A program made the translations under genes and the position numbers. Positions 23,981 to 53,278 of a DNA stretch of 64,000 bases are shown here, piece by piece. The stretch comes from Brachynemurus nebulosus (Eukaryota; Arthropoda; Insecta; Neuroptera; Myrmeleontidae), in contig JAPWDM010000005.1 in NCBI GenBank assembly GCA_035578155.1, forward strand, positions 26,761,608 to 26,825,607, in the 5' to 3' direction. The notes below the pieces were generated by a model. That model searched no databases and was not told the DNA's origin. It saw only the letters and a program-made list of their open reading frames with translations. Numbering within the stretch: the stretch's first letter is position 1; each line of letters begins with the position of its first letter.

Positions 23981-24329
23981 TACATAAGTAAACGTCAATA
24001 ATTTTATTAAGACTTTGGTGGAAAAAAAAATATTTTTTTACATAACTTTAACTGTCGTTATCTCGATATGAGTAATTTGTAGTTAGGTCGTTCTTGTTCT
24101 CGCGGCCTCATTTGCCGTTTCGAACTGTCTGATAAAAAGTTTTTTTTATTTTCATAGTAACAAAGAAAGAGTTCATTCCATGCACCCAGCATTTTACGTC
24201 ATCACACACACAGTAACTACTATTACTCTGATTGTATTGAAATTTACAGGGTATCACACACGGCCTGATGGCTAAATATTCTAAAAATTTGACGGAAATG
24301 GGACGATGGTAAGATATCGACATTTAATG

Positions 24330-24610
24330 AAATTTTACGGTGGCGCCGTGCCTACTATTACTCCAATTACGATGAAATTCATAGAGAACCATTTAAGAAT
24401 CAAACCATATAATTTCGAAAATTTTCATCAAAAACGATCGGACACACAGACAGATCGATAGACAGACGCGAAACCAAAATTGTTCAGAAAGCTCTGAAAC
24501 ATAAAGTACACTTGAAATTTTTTATTTTGGCGGGAAAAGTTGTTCATTCATATTTCAAAAGTGATCACAATACTTTCGTTACTTTAGTAGTCTGGAAAGA
24601 AAACTCATGA
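24330..24610 (-). repeat. Interspersed repeat with GTCTGTCTGTCCG-type core
   Basis: On the minus strand it reads CTTTCCAGACTACTAAAGTA, GTGATCACTTTTGAAATATG, then a TCGATCTGTCTGTGTGTCCG core and TTCATCGTAATTGG. A copy in the opposite orientation is at 42130-42405 with the same order. It is too diverged to classify. Confidence 0.5.
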
Positions 24611-24689
24611 TAGCGACTGATGAATAAGGTTAGAAATATTCAAATATTATTTTAAATAATTTTAAATAATATAACATCACTAGCGTTTG

Positions 24690-25568
24690 TTTCACGTTAA
24701 AACCATTATAAATTTCATTGCAACCAAAACATTACCGTTTTCATTACTCTCTTGGCCGTTACGCTCTCAGCAATTACAAATTTTATTACCCTTGAGATGA
24801 GGTCCCTTGTATCACTTTTCATTTTTAACCCCCATTTGTGAAATATTGTGCTTCAAAGTGCGGTTGTTTGCCACTCGTCCCCTCCTATAATCTTTCAACC
24901 GTCGACCTAACAAATTAGCACTTGCTAAGGACACTTACCTAAAACTACTTCGAATAAATTGGATGGATAACTTTAAGAAATATACCAATAATAATAATGT
25001 GTTTAACGTCCGATTTTAACATTTTTCTATATATAACAGACGCCACTCACATCATTATTTGTATGCCTTTATTTATACATTACATATTATCTACGTTACA
25101 TGATACATTTTATGATGTGGGTGGAGGACAAGGAAAGTGGGGCTGGGGGCTAGGATTTGGAAGCTGTACGTCTGCAGCCGCTTTCTTAAGGAACTATGCC
25201 GATATTCATCTGGAGTTGTGAAGGGAAACTGCAGAAAACCTTCACGAGCATAGCCACACAAAACATAGAGCATAGATCAAAATTATCACGTAAATGACCA
25301 CCATATTTAACACATATTCAAGTAATACTATCGAAAATATTTAATTGTTTTTATAAGAAATGCACTTAAATGCGCTATATTTTATCCCAAAAGCTGTGAA
25401 AATTTCTAACCACTGAGAAACCCTGAATTAACACGGATCCAACACGCACTTGACGAATTTTTATAATTATTAATAACATTTAACAATATCGTTAAATCCG
25501 GAATTAGCGTTTGGCTCGATTAATTAATATGCATCGCACACTTTGAACTCATAACCTGGAATATATGA
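24690..25568. other. Upstream flank of the Osiris gene; repeat fragments only
   Basis: Boxes at 24810-24862 and 25372-25455 match those at 1656-1708 and 1812-1915. The block 25110-25240 is the complement of a fragment at 6595-6690. TTACAAATTTTATTACCC is at 24774-24791. Nothing here looks like a coding exon. Confidence 0.4.
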
Positions 25569-25569
25569 A

Positions 25570-25607
25570 TATAAAAACCGCACCTAATATATAAAACACG
25601 TTCATTA
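25570..25607 (+). promoter_or_regulatory. Possible core promoter of the Osiris gene
   Basis: TATAAAAA at 25570-25577 lies about 32 bp upstream of TCATTA (25602), an arthropod initiator-like sequence. A second TATA box, TATAAAA, is at 25590-25596 and would point to a start near 25620. Either gives a 5' leader of about 100-120 nt before the ATG. The background is AT-rich, so chance matches are possible. Confidence 0.4.
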
Positions 25608-25720
25608 TCACAAATTTATTGGTGTTTGATGGAGGTTCGTTGTGCATAAATCGACAAAAGTGTATTTCTTTTTTTAACTTAGAACTTTCAAAAGTTTTGT
25701 ACTTTTTTCTTTATTTCACA

Positions 25721-43213
<17,493 letters not shown>

Positions 43214-43462
43214 AATTATTGATTATAATAATTGATAAAAATGAAAGTTTTTTGGATGAGAAATTTGACCATAACGTACAAATTTTGTTTAAAACCAAAT
43301 AATTAGGCAACGAATTTTGTTCAATATTAATTTTTTTAAATTTATTAACGAAAAAATTGTTGTTCTTTATTTTTAAAAGAACAAAAATTAACTTTGAACA
43401 AATATTTTATACCAAAGAAATTCTAAATATTTGTGTCTAGTACCTACCTATAAAAAAAAAAA

Positions 43463-43468
43463 AATAAA
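43463..43468 (+). terminator. Candidate polyadenylation signal of the Osiris gene
   Basis: AATAAA occurs about 250 nt after the stop, the first of several overlapping copies in an A-rich run (43451-43490). It is plausible by position only; low sequence complexity weakens the call. Confidence 0.35.
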
Positions 43469-44154
43469 TAAATAAAAATAAAAATAAAATTATTTATTGT
43501 TTTTAAACTGAATAAATTAATAAATTTTAAAAATTGTTTTTAGAAAAAAATTAAATTAAATTTTTTTTATCATATTTTTTATATTTATTTAAAAATGTCT
43601 TCTTCCCTTAACATCTCAAACGAAATATCAACAATGTAAATTAGAACGCATTGTTATTTTGAATCAATACGTATGCTGCCATCTGTTGTAATTTATCATA
43701 ATCTAAAATAGAATTACTCTTTTCTTTTATAAGTTACTGTTGCCAAGGCCACCTTTTTAACAATCTGCATAATATCATAATATATTGATGTTTTTATTAA
43801 AAAAGTTTATTGACCATTCTGTGGTAGCTTTTCTTTTATTAAATCGTTAATATAACGCCTCTTATGGCTAGTATATTACCTAACTCCACTAGATGGCACA
43901 ATAATAACTCATTGTTAGAAAAATCAATAATTATTGTAACATATTCCTAATGATTCGATATAAATTGATGTAGGATGTCAACTAACAGTATCAGTAAAGT
44001 TAAAATAGACACGCTTTAAAAATTGATTAATTTTAAGTACGTACCGTAAAACTAGTTGGAATGGAACATTTTTGAACTTTGTATTCATATTTTCATTCTA
44101 TTTTCCATCTATTAAATGAAACAGAATACACTTTTTTTCCGATAACTTTACAGT

Positions 44155-44648
44155 CTATTTTCTTTTTGTTTCACCAGAAAATATAAAAATATGACCATAC
44201 TCATTCATCCTCACACTTGGGAATGAATGGGAATTAATACTGCGAAAGAGACATTTCATTTTTATGAAAAGGAGAAACGTTGGAAGCTCTATACCCTTCG
44301 ATGAGTTTTTCAACCAGACACGTCCCCTATCTAAAACATGAGTTTTGGACATTATTATTATCAAAAAAGATGAGATATTTGCTAAAATTTGCTACAATTC
44401 ATAAATTTTCCTAATTTTTCTTTTTCACCATCGGAAAAGGCGAAAAAGTTACGTAAGTAAAACGGATTTTTGAACTATTGTTCTATTTTCGGGAAAAAAA
44501 AAATGTATTTGTCAACTAGTTTTTCGAAGAAAATATAAAAATAAAAAATGAAAACTGATTTTAGTTTGTTTACATTTTGTCTATACAGGTTTATAGACAA
44601 AAAGGGAAATTGGCTACATATTACGCAGGATGCTGCGACGGCGATATT
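44155..44648. mobile_element. HINE-like element copy, highly diverged, no (TA)n core
   Basis: The 3' end TTACGCAGGATGCTGCGACG with ATATT matches the family, as do GACATTTCATTTTTATGAAA and AACCAGACACGTCCC at lower similarity. The core microsatellite is lacking. It is the oldest-looking copy here. Confidence 0.4.
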
Positions 44649-44685
44649 ACTTTTATAACTTTACTAATTTTTTTTTATAATATAA

Positions 44686-44691
44686 TTTATT
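44686..44691 (-). terminator. Candidate polyadenylation signal of the MKRN2OS-like gene
   Basis: AATAAA on the minus strand lies about 330 nt after the stop. The variant ATTAAA near 44970, about 46 nt after the stop, is an alternative. Both are chance-prone in this base composition. Confidence 0.25.
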
Positions 44692-45020
44692 AAATATAAT
44701 TTACTACAAACTCAAATACAACCAATAACTAGTAAACAATAACTAGTAAACTAGTAACAATAGTTACAAGGAATTGTTGGTTTTGTTTCCTTCTACCTGC
44801 AGATTTTGATAAAACTCTTACTCGCCATACGGTAAACCATTTTCTGAAGATGATGGTGGGAGTGCTGGAAGCAATGACAGAAATGCTTTCATTTTATGAT
44901 GCTAATACTAAAATTTTAGAAAAAAAAAAGAAAAAAAGGCATTTAAAAATGATTTAATAAATATATTTCTTTAATTTTTTACAAAAAATATTAACAAATT
45001 TCTTAAAACACCTACGAATA

Positions 45021-45438
45021 TTACTGTACATTATTCCTATGTATATAACAACCATTTTTCTTCAATTTTCGATACAGTGAGATATATTTGCCAGCGGCGG
45101 TGGTTCGTGGGACAATAAATTGTTCGCAAAACACTGTACGGCACCCCGCCGCTTCGCTAACACTACCATATTCCAGTGTTTTTAAAAATGTCAACACAAA
45201 CGTGTAACAATTAAATGTATCTTCGTTGTATGCTTGCGGGGTCCAACAATCTTGTTTACAAACTTTAATCAATGTGGAATCCCAGTGTTCAGTCCAGGCG
45301 GTGGGTGCTTGATCCAACAGCAGACATTGACCCCACTGTCCACTTCGATGACGTCGTAAGCCATATTTATCGAATTCAACAATAATGCCGGCGGAAGTGG
45401 TCAAACCAATGTGAAGATCCATTGAGTTGTAATAGTCA
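45021..45438 (-). CDS. MKRN2OS-like gene, coding exon 2
   Basis: The exon encodes residues 70-208 and ends at TAA (45023-45021). The motifs DLHIG, NCYTFVLTFL and VPRTTAAGKYISLYRKL are in the order expected for the family, and the C terminus GCYIHRNNVQ follows directly. The 1854-bp intron (45439-47292) shows no recognisable mobile element. No gap, stop or frameshift is seen. Confidence 0.83.
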
Positions 45439-47501
45439 CTGGAAAAAGAAGGGAAAATTTTTGAAATAGTGATTTCGCGCAATCGTATTTACACATCAAA
45501 TAATTAAAAAACTGTTTTGCGTCATTTTTAAGTAAAAATTAATGACATTTTCTAAATAATCACTTTCTTGATGTGTCAATTTCCTGCGGCAAAAAATGTT
45601 TTTCGGTAATTACTTCAAAAATGAAATTGTTCATAATTAATATGATTTCTTTCATAATAGAAATTTAAACAAACACTTTATTAAAATTTCAAAATATGAA
45701 GTAAAAAAAATGTAATTAAGGACAGAAAAATAGAGTTTATTAATGTGGGTCACTTAAGAAGATCCGAAAGTTTAATCAAATATATTGTGTATATACAGTA
45801 GGTTCTCATTTTACCAATTCTCCACAAACAACACATCTTACGCGCATGAGTTTTACAACATTAGATTTAATATTGTTTGATTTTTATTCACAATTTCAAC
45901 AAACGGGGAGACTGTTTAATAATTCTCCAGTTATATCCCATAAAATTAGTAATAAGAAAATACAGTCCTATACAAAAATTTTATGATAAAACTAATTAAA
46001 TTTTAAATATCAGTATAATCGTTTAAAACTCAAAGATTGGAGTTATGCTTTTGAATTTCTCTTACATAACAATGGCAAATAATCTTGTCGATTTATTAGT
46101 TAAACAACACATGTTATGTTATGGAAACAAATTGTAACTTCCGTGTAAAACAAGGGCTTAATGTATTAAAATTTTTACAAAAATCTGGAAACAACTATTG
46201 AAATATTAATACTACATTTTTAATTCCAAATTTGTTTCTTTAGTAAACGTCTTTCTATACTATTGTAATCTATTGAAATAATGGGAAATTAATAAATAGT
46301 CAATAGTTAGATAAATTCTCACATATTGTTTTCACGAAATGTTCTCAGCTTATTATTTATTAATTATGATTCATAACAAAGCAACCGTATATTAATTCAA
46401 TTATATATTTATGAATATACATTTTCTGTTTTGTTTTTTTGGTTGTGAAACCTTTATACAACTTCATTGTCTTGCGGGTCCTAATTAGTTTCAATTTCAC
46501 CATCAAAATATTAATTCGATAATTTTGCATGCAACGGTTCACATTTACTGCTTTTTTGTGAATGTTTAGTTCTTTTCGAGAAGAATATAGTAAACACTTT
46601 TTATAAATCGAATTTGGATATATTTTTTAGACTCTAAAATTACTAAAGCACCCCTAAATCGAACAAAGATCGTTTGGATGGATAACTTTTTATTCAATAA
46701 AAGTGAAAATTTACCATTGTGACGTTATCAATGTAATGCCCTGTTTACACGGGTTTACTACTAATCAATAGTAGTTGTTATAAATATATAAGTAAAGCAT
46801 AAGTGGAAAAAGAATATTTCTGGTTATTTGAAAGGTTTTGAAGTTGGTCCTTTATTTTTTGGTAAAATTTTATGAACAATCAATAAGTTAGAAGGCTCTG
46901 TAAATCATACTTAAACGAAGCAACATTAAAAAGTTAGATTCAACCTCATTTTTGATCGAGTAAGATTAATCCGTTTTACGACCAATAATAAAAATATTGA
47001 ACTAAGTTTTAATTCTAATAATTTTTCCGATTTTAAAATTATTTTTTTCAGTTAACAGTTAGTTAAAACAGAATAAAGATAAACGTAATTTTTTTTAAAA
47101 TTACTAAAATCAGCAAAAAATCTTTAAACGTCGCGACGTTAAAAATTCAACTAGTTTTACACTGTAAAATTCATAGCTTAAATGAAACAAACTTGTAATT
47201 TTTTGTTCTTAATAGTTTTTTGTGGCTATTGTATCCATTTTCGTTCAAAAAACAAAATTTGAAATAAAAAATCCAAAATTTGGTTGACTTACTTTAAAAA
47301 ATCTCCCGTGGTCGGCTTAATAATGACGGCACATGGATACTGCGACGCTCTGATGAACGGATACGGCACCCGGAATGGCAAGAGGCTAAAATCGGCAACG
47401 GCTAGATCGGCATCACATACTGGACATGACTCCGGCAAATTAAAACAGAATACTTTTGGGCCACAATGTTGGAAACATATTATACCCGGATCCATATTCA
47501 T
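45021..47501 (-). CDS. MKRN2 opposite strand protein-like (MKRN2OS/C3orf83 family), two coding exons
   Basis: Exon 1 is 47501-47293 and exon 2 is 45438-45021. The AA|GTAAGT donor and TTTTTCCAG acceptor join in phase 2 to give an Asn codon, 627 bp in all: 208 residues plus stop. The reading GDFL-N-DYYNSMDLHIGLT across the junction matches my recollection of the vertebrate MKRN2OS proteins, which are about 220 residues. Visible features are an N-terminal FQHCG and CPVC (Cys26/Cys29) that could hold a metal, DLHIG at 77-81, FNCYTFVLTFL at 145-155 and FIVPRT...KYISLYR at 177-193. The biochemical function of the family is not known to me. The gene is convergent with the Osiris gene. A splice acceptor-like site lies 2 nt before the ATG, so an untranslated upstream exon is likely. 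Confidence 0.82.
45439..47292 (-). other. Intron of the MKRN2OS-like gene (1854 bp)
   Basis: GT-AG intron. No TIR element, (TA)n array or family repeat was recognised, in contrast with the rest of the window. Confidence 0.7.
47293..47501 (-). CDS. MKRN2OS-like gene, coding exon 1 (Cys-rich N terminus)
   Basis: The exon encodes residues 1-69 plus two bases of codon 70. The start MNMDPG is chosen because the conserved part (ICFQHCG) follows at once, as in the family. Met3 is an alternative start. The donor is GTAAGT. It contains six cysteines, four of them in FQHC...FCF...CPVC between residues 13 and 29. On the coding strand, CCTTTTTTATCTCACAG ends at 47504, giving a 5' UTR acceptor. Confidence 0.8.
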
Positions 47502-47503
47502 TT

Positions 47504-48590
47504 CTGTGAGATAAAAAAGGTCTCTGTTAGGACACTAGCGAAATAAAAATTAAAATTATTTTTATATTTATTTAAATTTATTTGCAAATAGTGTTGGAGG
47601 GGAACCCCCTATGATTAGATAGATACCAAGGTGATATGTAAATCGATTAAGAGTCACCTGAAAATTGAACTGGTTTAATTTTTATATCCTTTAATACTGT
47701 GACTCATTATTATTTACTACTGTATTACCGATTCTTTGAAATATGAATCAATAACGTGGTAGTCTTTTTTTTTAGGTTTTACCTTGAACTAGTAGTCATT
47801 ATGTTATAAAGTGACATATACACATTTGCTTGATGGGTACCTTCACATTTCAAATTGGTACCGGATATCCCTTTTTAGATACTAATTTGTCTTATTTCTT
47901 ATTAAAAGCTAAATTAACTAAAAACAAAATTAACCTTGCGATAAAAACGAAAGGGAACAATTTTGGATACATATTGATCGCGTTGAACGAGTGCTTCATG
48001 TACTTTTTAACATCTTAAACCATTTTGAACAAAAAATTAATACGAATTCTTGTCAATTTACCACTTATTTCTCTTATGTAAAATATTATTGGTAGGTACA
48101 TTTATTACTTTATTATCAGGCTTGTCATTTAAAATTTATTATTAATTTAAAATAAATCGATTTACTTTCAGCACGATTCACAAAATTGATCGATATGGAT
48201 TATATCGATCAATAATCGAAAACAACTGAAGACCACCATAAGAGTGATCTTTATTTTAAGTACCGTGAAAAAGAGTCAATAGGAATATTTTTGAGAGTAT
48301 AGGATGATAAAGAATATACAGACTAATTTTGTTTCCTTTATTTTTTATTTTTACCATTTTCAAAATCCATTTTCTTTTTTATTTAGCCAGAAAATCTAGA
48401 AATATAGCTATTCCCATTTACCACGCATCTAGATAACGAATAGAAACGAACAAGGTTGCGAAATTTGCGTAAGGCTGTTCAATTTGTTTATTAAATAGTA
48501 TTTATTAGTTCGTAAATTAATTTTTCGTTTAGGTACAAAAATAAAGACTAACAAAAAAAGAAACTTTACTACTAAATTAAATCAATATAA
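47504..48590. other. Upstream flank of the MKRN2OS-like gene
   Basis: A polypyrimidine-AG acceptor ends at 47504 on the minus strand, so the promoter and first exon may lie here or beyond the TE at 48591. No clear promoter is seen. Confidence 0.4.
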
Positions 48591-49261
48591 AAAAACGCCG
48601 TGAGCAGCGGGGCCCCATCACGGTAGTCGAATTTTCCCCTTCATCTTCGGTATTGAATGTCTACAAGCGAAATGTGATTGAAAGTCTACAACCGAATTGT
48701 CATTTTGTTGGTTTCAAAACTGGTGATGAGTGTTCGGCTGATCGAGGCTTTAAAAAAAGGTTTTAAGTATTTAAGGGCTGTATCTCAGTAAATTTCAATT
48801 TTGTACCGAAACAGGTAGCAGAAAAAAAGCCAACACAATTCGTACGAGGACATTCCTGCCCATGCTTATCCGCTAATTGCCTTTATGTTTTAGTTTTAAA
48901 TATTAAAAAAGGACCTTCAATAATAAACTGGAAGGCCTTTATAAAGATATTTTTTCTTTCCAAAAAAATCCAAAATTTCTATTTTATAAATACTAAAAAT
49001 CCAAAATTCCTAATTTATAAATAAACAGTGACTTTAATAACATTTTTAAATTACTTAATATGTATGTATTTCATTTGTCATAAAAGTAAGTTCATTTTTT
49101 TTTAAATTTTTTAAAATTACTATTCGCCTACTTGTATTTAGAATAAACATAATGCTTTTAAAACACATTTAACAATAGCATTCAATTCCGATGTAAAAAT
49201 GGGAGAAGTGGGGGGAAAAGTGATGCGGACTCCCTACAAGGTACTAGCTGGATACTAACTG

Positions 49262-49790
49262 AATACACGTACAAAATTTCAGCCCTCTAGGTTTCCTTAT
49301 GGAGTCTCTAGACGTGTTAGAAAACAAGCAAAAAAATTAAGGAAATATTGGCGTAAAAATCGTGGGGGTAAGGGTTAAAAGTTGAAACCTCCAAAAAACA
49401 GTGTCTGGCTATTAGCTTAACCTGTACACCAAATTTCAGCCCTCTAGGTTTATTTGGGGAGATTTTGACCCGAACGAAACTGTTAAAAAACAAGAAAAAT
49501 TATGTTCTTTTGGGTATAAAAATGGTGGGGGTAGGGGTTAAAAGTCGAGACCCCCAAAAGGCACCCCCTTGATACTAACTCAATCCGAATACAAAATTTC
49601 AGCCCTCTAGGTTTATTCGGGTGACCTGTGTGAGTGCTACAAACTTCGAAAACGTCGAAAATGCATGAAATTGTAGCTTAAAAATGAGGGGGGTGGGGGT
49701 AGAATATTAAAACCTCCAAAAAGCACAACCTAGGTACGAACTTTATCAACACACCAAATTTCAATCCTCTACGTTAATTCTGGGGGGTTG
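49262..49790 (+). repeat. Internal tandem array, about 160-bp monomer, four units
   Basis: AATTTCAGCCCTCTAGGTTT or its variants recur near 49266, 49433, 49590 and 49762. Each is followed by a segment with AAAAATCGTGGGGGTAAGGG or similar, then CCTCCAAAAA or CCCCCAAAAG. Units differ markedly from one another but are conserved between the two element copies. Confidence 0.7.
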
Positions 49791-50093
49791 GGGGCCTGTT
49801 AGATCCAGCGAAAATCGTTTTTTCCCCCCTCTACTCCCACCATATCATCCTAGGAAGCTGAATTTTGGATATGTTGTAGATAATTGACCGAAACATTATT
49901 TAAAACCGGTTTGGAAAAGTTTTATTGCTTTTCCGCCCCCCACCACCCCCTTAAAGGTCGGGTCAGAAAAAAAATTTGCCCAAAATTTGACCCCACTTTG
50001 ATAGTATGAGGTGCCTCGAAAATGAGCCCCATTTACCAAATTTCATCTCTTAACTTCCATAGGGGGGCCCTACACAAATTAAAAGGTGGCGGG

Positions 50094-50094
<1 letters not shown>

Positions 50095-50180
<86 letters not shown>
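50095..50180. repeat. (TA)n microsatellite of the 1.7-kb element
   Basis: About 43 TA units. The other young copy carries only about 21 units at the same place, the main length difference between them. Confidence 0.95.
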
Positions 50181-50184
<4 letters not shown>

Positions 50185-50310
50185 CATTTTTTTTCTACAT
50201 ATTCGTGTTCTACGGGTCCGAAAACGGATAGCGCCCCTACTCTCGCCTCTCGCAGCTCTTATCGTATAGACTGTATAAGTCTAATTTTTCGGAGAAAATT
50301 CGACTAAAAA

Positions 50311-53278
50311 TACATATCTAATTACACGTATAATTTTGTGGATTATAATGACTTATTCTTAAATTTTTGGTTAATCCTAGGAAGTTAAATTCTATCCACT
50401 TTTGAATTGTTCTCATGCAGCCCTTTCGGTCTATACTGACTTGATAGGTAGGGTACCAATGTGAACCCTAATTTCATTTCTACCCATCCCAATTACTGGA
50501 CAAATCTATAGATAATTTGTAAAAAATAAACATAATTTAAACTATTTTTAACGAATCAAGGAAATAAGTTTTGAAATTTACTATCCATTTGAATATAATT
50601 TGCACTTTTTCATTGCTGACTTTTCACACTTTATTTTTTAATAATTTTATCAACCTTAACATTAATTAAATTTAATTATTAACAGTGCTTTATTTCAGCC
50701 AGAACACGGTGGAACGACTTTCCGGCATTTCCCAGGTTCTTTTTTTTTCTGATCAGTGTTTTTAATGGCAAGTTGCAACCGTTAAGGTTGACAATAGTGA
50801 AAAATGTGCGGGTATATGTTCCGAGATATAAAATTTTAGAAATTAAGCACTATTTATAGTTATTTATAAATTTACTTTTGACAAACTTAAGTACAACCGT
50901 CTTTAAAGTATGAATTATTAACTACAATATTCCCACCTATCTCCTCATTCCCCGGTAAACGTTATATTACTACGTTAAACATGGTGGAAGTGCTGTGTAA
51001 TATAACAAAAAAAAATTTGCGTAGAAGTTAAATGAAACATATTTTAATCCATTTAATAACTCTTTTATTCGATACCGTTTTCCCGTAACAGAATTTAGCT
51101 GTTTTCGTTGCACTCTCAACCATTACAGATTTCGTTACATTCTTAAAGAAAGTTTACTTTAAAATTTCTTCTAAATAAAACCTTGTTTAAACCTCAAAAG
51201 AAATAAATAAAATCTCACCTTCTATAATTATATCGATGATATAATAACCAATTAAACCAGTTTAGTTAGCTCACTTTAAACATGTTTTTGAAAATTATGA
51301 AACTAATAAACAAACCCACCAACAGATACACCAAAAACCACGCACTAACTCATGACCGAAACAAACAGATTTTTCAAAAAGAAAACTAAAACCTACAACG
51401 TTTTACCAATAAACAGGGCATTTTGTTAACTTAAATTTCATTGTGTATTTCTTTTTACTTAAAACACATTTCAGTTGTTGTGTGTAGACTGTTCATTAAT
51501 AAATGACAGGTTAGAATGATCAGATGTTTATTGTAGTCATGTGGTCACCTGAGCCACGGTTCAGCAGTCAGGGCCGCTACGGTACCACAAATACAAACAC
51601 CAAGTGGTTCTCAGGTGTATACGTGTGTATTTATGTTAAGGTAGTGTAGTGGGTAAATGTACCGCTTAACTGGCTTAACTTAATGCATATACATACATAT
51701 GTATTGTTCTTGTTATGCTGTTTGCCTATTATATCTATGTATATGTAAATACACACACAGTTAAAGTTACTTTAGATATGAAAGTAATTAATAGGTGACA
51801 TTCAATTCGGTTCTCACGTAATTTCACGGAGTAATATGAAAATAGTAAGGAAGTATGAAAGAATCGACAGCAAGGGAATAATTCGAGAAAATTGCAAGAA
51901 AACTATTATAACAAATTACACTCACCGGCGCTCCCACCAGCAAAACATAAAACACAAGTTTTCTAATCCATAAATAGAAAATATGAAAATGTATTCTTTG
52001 CTACTTATTTAAAAGTAAATAAATTGACCGGTTAACGGTCATTGACGCTGTAAGCCATCAAATGAAACGTGATTAATTGCGATACCACGCTGTAGCACGT
52101 CAACAATTCCAATTAAAGTGTATTAGTTGTCAAGACAGTGTATCAGCTGATCATTTCGTCATAACTCTTCATGACCTTCATGAAAATCGGAGAAAAATGG
52201 TCTCGCAATTTTTTACAGAGTGCAAAAGTGTTTAAAGAGGATTAAAGTAAGAAACTTTTTTTAAAATCAAAGAACGGGTCCTCGCTAAAACATCTTACCC
52301 ACTTCCCATTTTAGTGTTGCGCCACCGCTGCTTGGGAAAATACAGAAAATTATGGTTTTCCTATTTTAATTGTCAGTTTAATTACTTCAGTGGGAGGAGT
52401 GGGAGGACTCCTGCTGAGCAATACTTTTCATTTTATACAAAACATCACCAATGAGGTGTTTGACGAAATTTGGAAAACTATTTACAAAATATCACATAAT
52501 ATATTAGATAGAGATCTAGCAATAAAATATGAAATTTTGTTTCCACACATTTTTAGGGGGTGAAATTTTTAAATTATTATGTTCCGATCTTGAGGGGGTG
52601 TTTTACAATCTAAAATAGGTTTTTTTTAACCAACTGCTGCTTTTTATTTTATTAGGTAATCATCCTCTACCTATTGGCGAAGTCCGAATTTTTGAGTTCG
52701 TACGGTGTTAGTAATTTTTTATTTTGATAACCAATACCATTTTAATTGTTGACTATTATACGTTTTAATAGTAAATATAAATGTTCTGCCGTAGCGTACT
52801 TCAGTACTCTGTTGAAAGTAGTAGGCTGAAAATATACCACTCATATTCAGTTGGCTTGAATGTAATGTTATTTCTTGGAATGTACACCTATATAATTTAT
52901 AAACAAACACATAACTGCAATTATTTACTACATATACTTACATAGTATAAACCGTATGTACATAGGTATTACTAGCTACATGTTTACTACATTAACTGTA
53001 GGTAATATGAGAAAAATTACTGACTACAAATACAAAGACTCACATAACTTAAGATACACCTTTTAAATACGTATAAATAGTAATGTATAAGTGTGGTACA
53101 TAAAGGTCTTGTGGTTTGTGCTCACTTCTCAAAGCAGTACCGTGTTATACAAGAAAGAGTTACACAAAAGATAATTGGTTTTTATTAACGTCAGGATACA
53201 ATAATATGATACCACGTTAAGATTTTGTTAATAAGTCCATAAAATATCAAGAAATGATCCAATAAACTAATTTACCTA
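50311..53278. other. No gene seen; mostly single-copy sequence
   Basis: Low repeat content by eye. A TTACAGATTTCGTTACATTC word is at 51115-51134. The stretch 51500-51620 is less AT-rich than its surroundings and could be regulatory, but no motif decides this. Confidence 0.4.

Larger units (their letters stand above)
43214..45020. other. Intergenic region between the convergent genes
   Basis: It contains 3' UTRs, candidate poly-A signals and a diverged HINE-like copy. No other gene is supported. Confidence 0.6.
48591..50310 (+). mobile_element. 1.7-kb G-rich element, young copy 1
   Basis: Runs from AAAAACGCCGTGAGCAGCGG to GAGAAAATTCGACTAAAAA. The order is a unique 5' part (48591-49200), a tandem array of about 160-bp monomers each with TTTCAGCCCTCTAGGTTT and G-runs (49200-49980), a (TA)n block (50095-50180) and a 130-bp 3' part. 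No TIR, coding frame or obvious target duplication. It is nearly identical to 61662-63338. Class unknown. Confidence 0.75.

Noticed and set aside
25085..25230. Open frames on both strands just upstream of the Osiris gene as a possible small gene
   Set aside because: The region is a diverged reverse-complement copy of 6595-6690, so it is treated as a repeat fragment.
25619..25720. Upstream in-frame extension of Osiris exon 1, with an earlier ATG
   Set aside because: It would place a Phe/Tyr-rich tail before the signal peptide. The ATG at 25721 has the better context and the family's N terminus.
47284..47514. Plus-strand open frame opposite exon 1 of the MKRN2OS-like gene
   Set aside because: Antisense shadow of the conserved exon, with no homology recognised.
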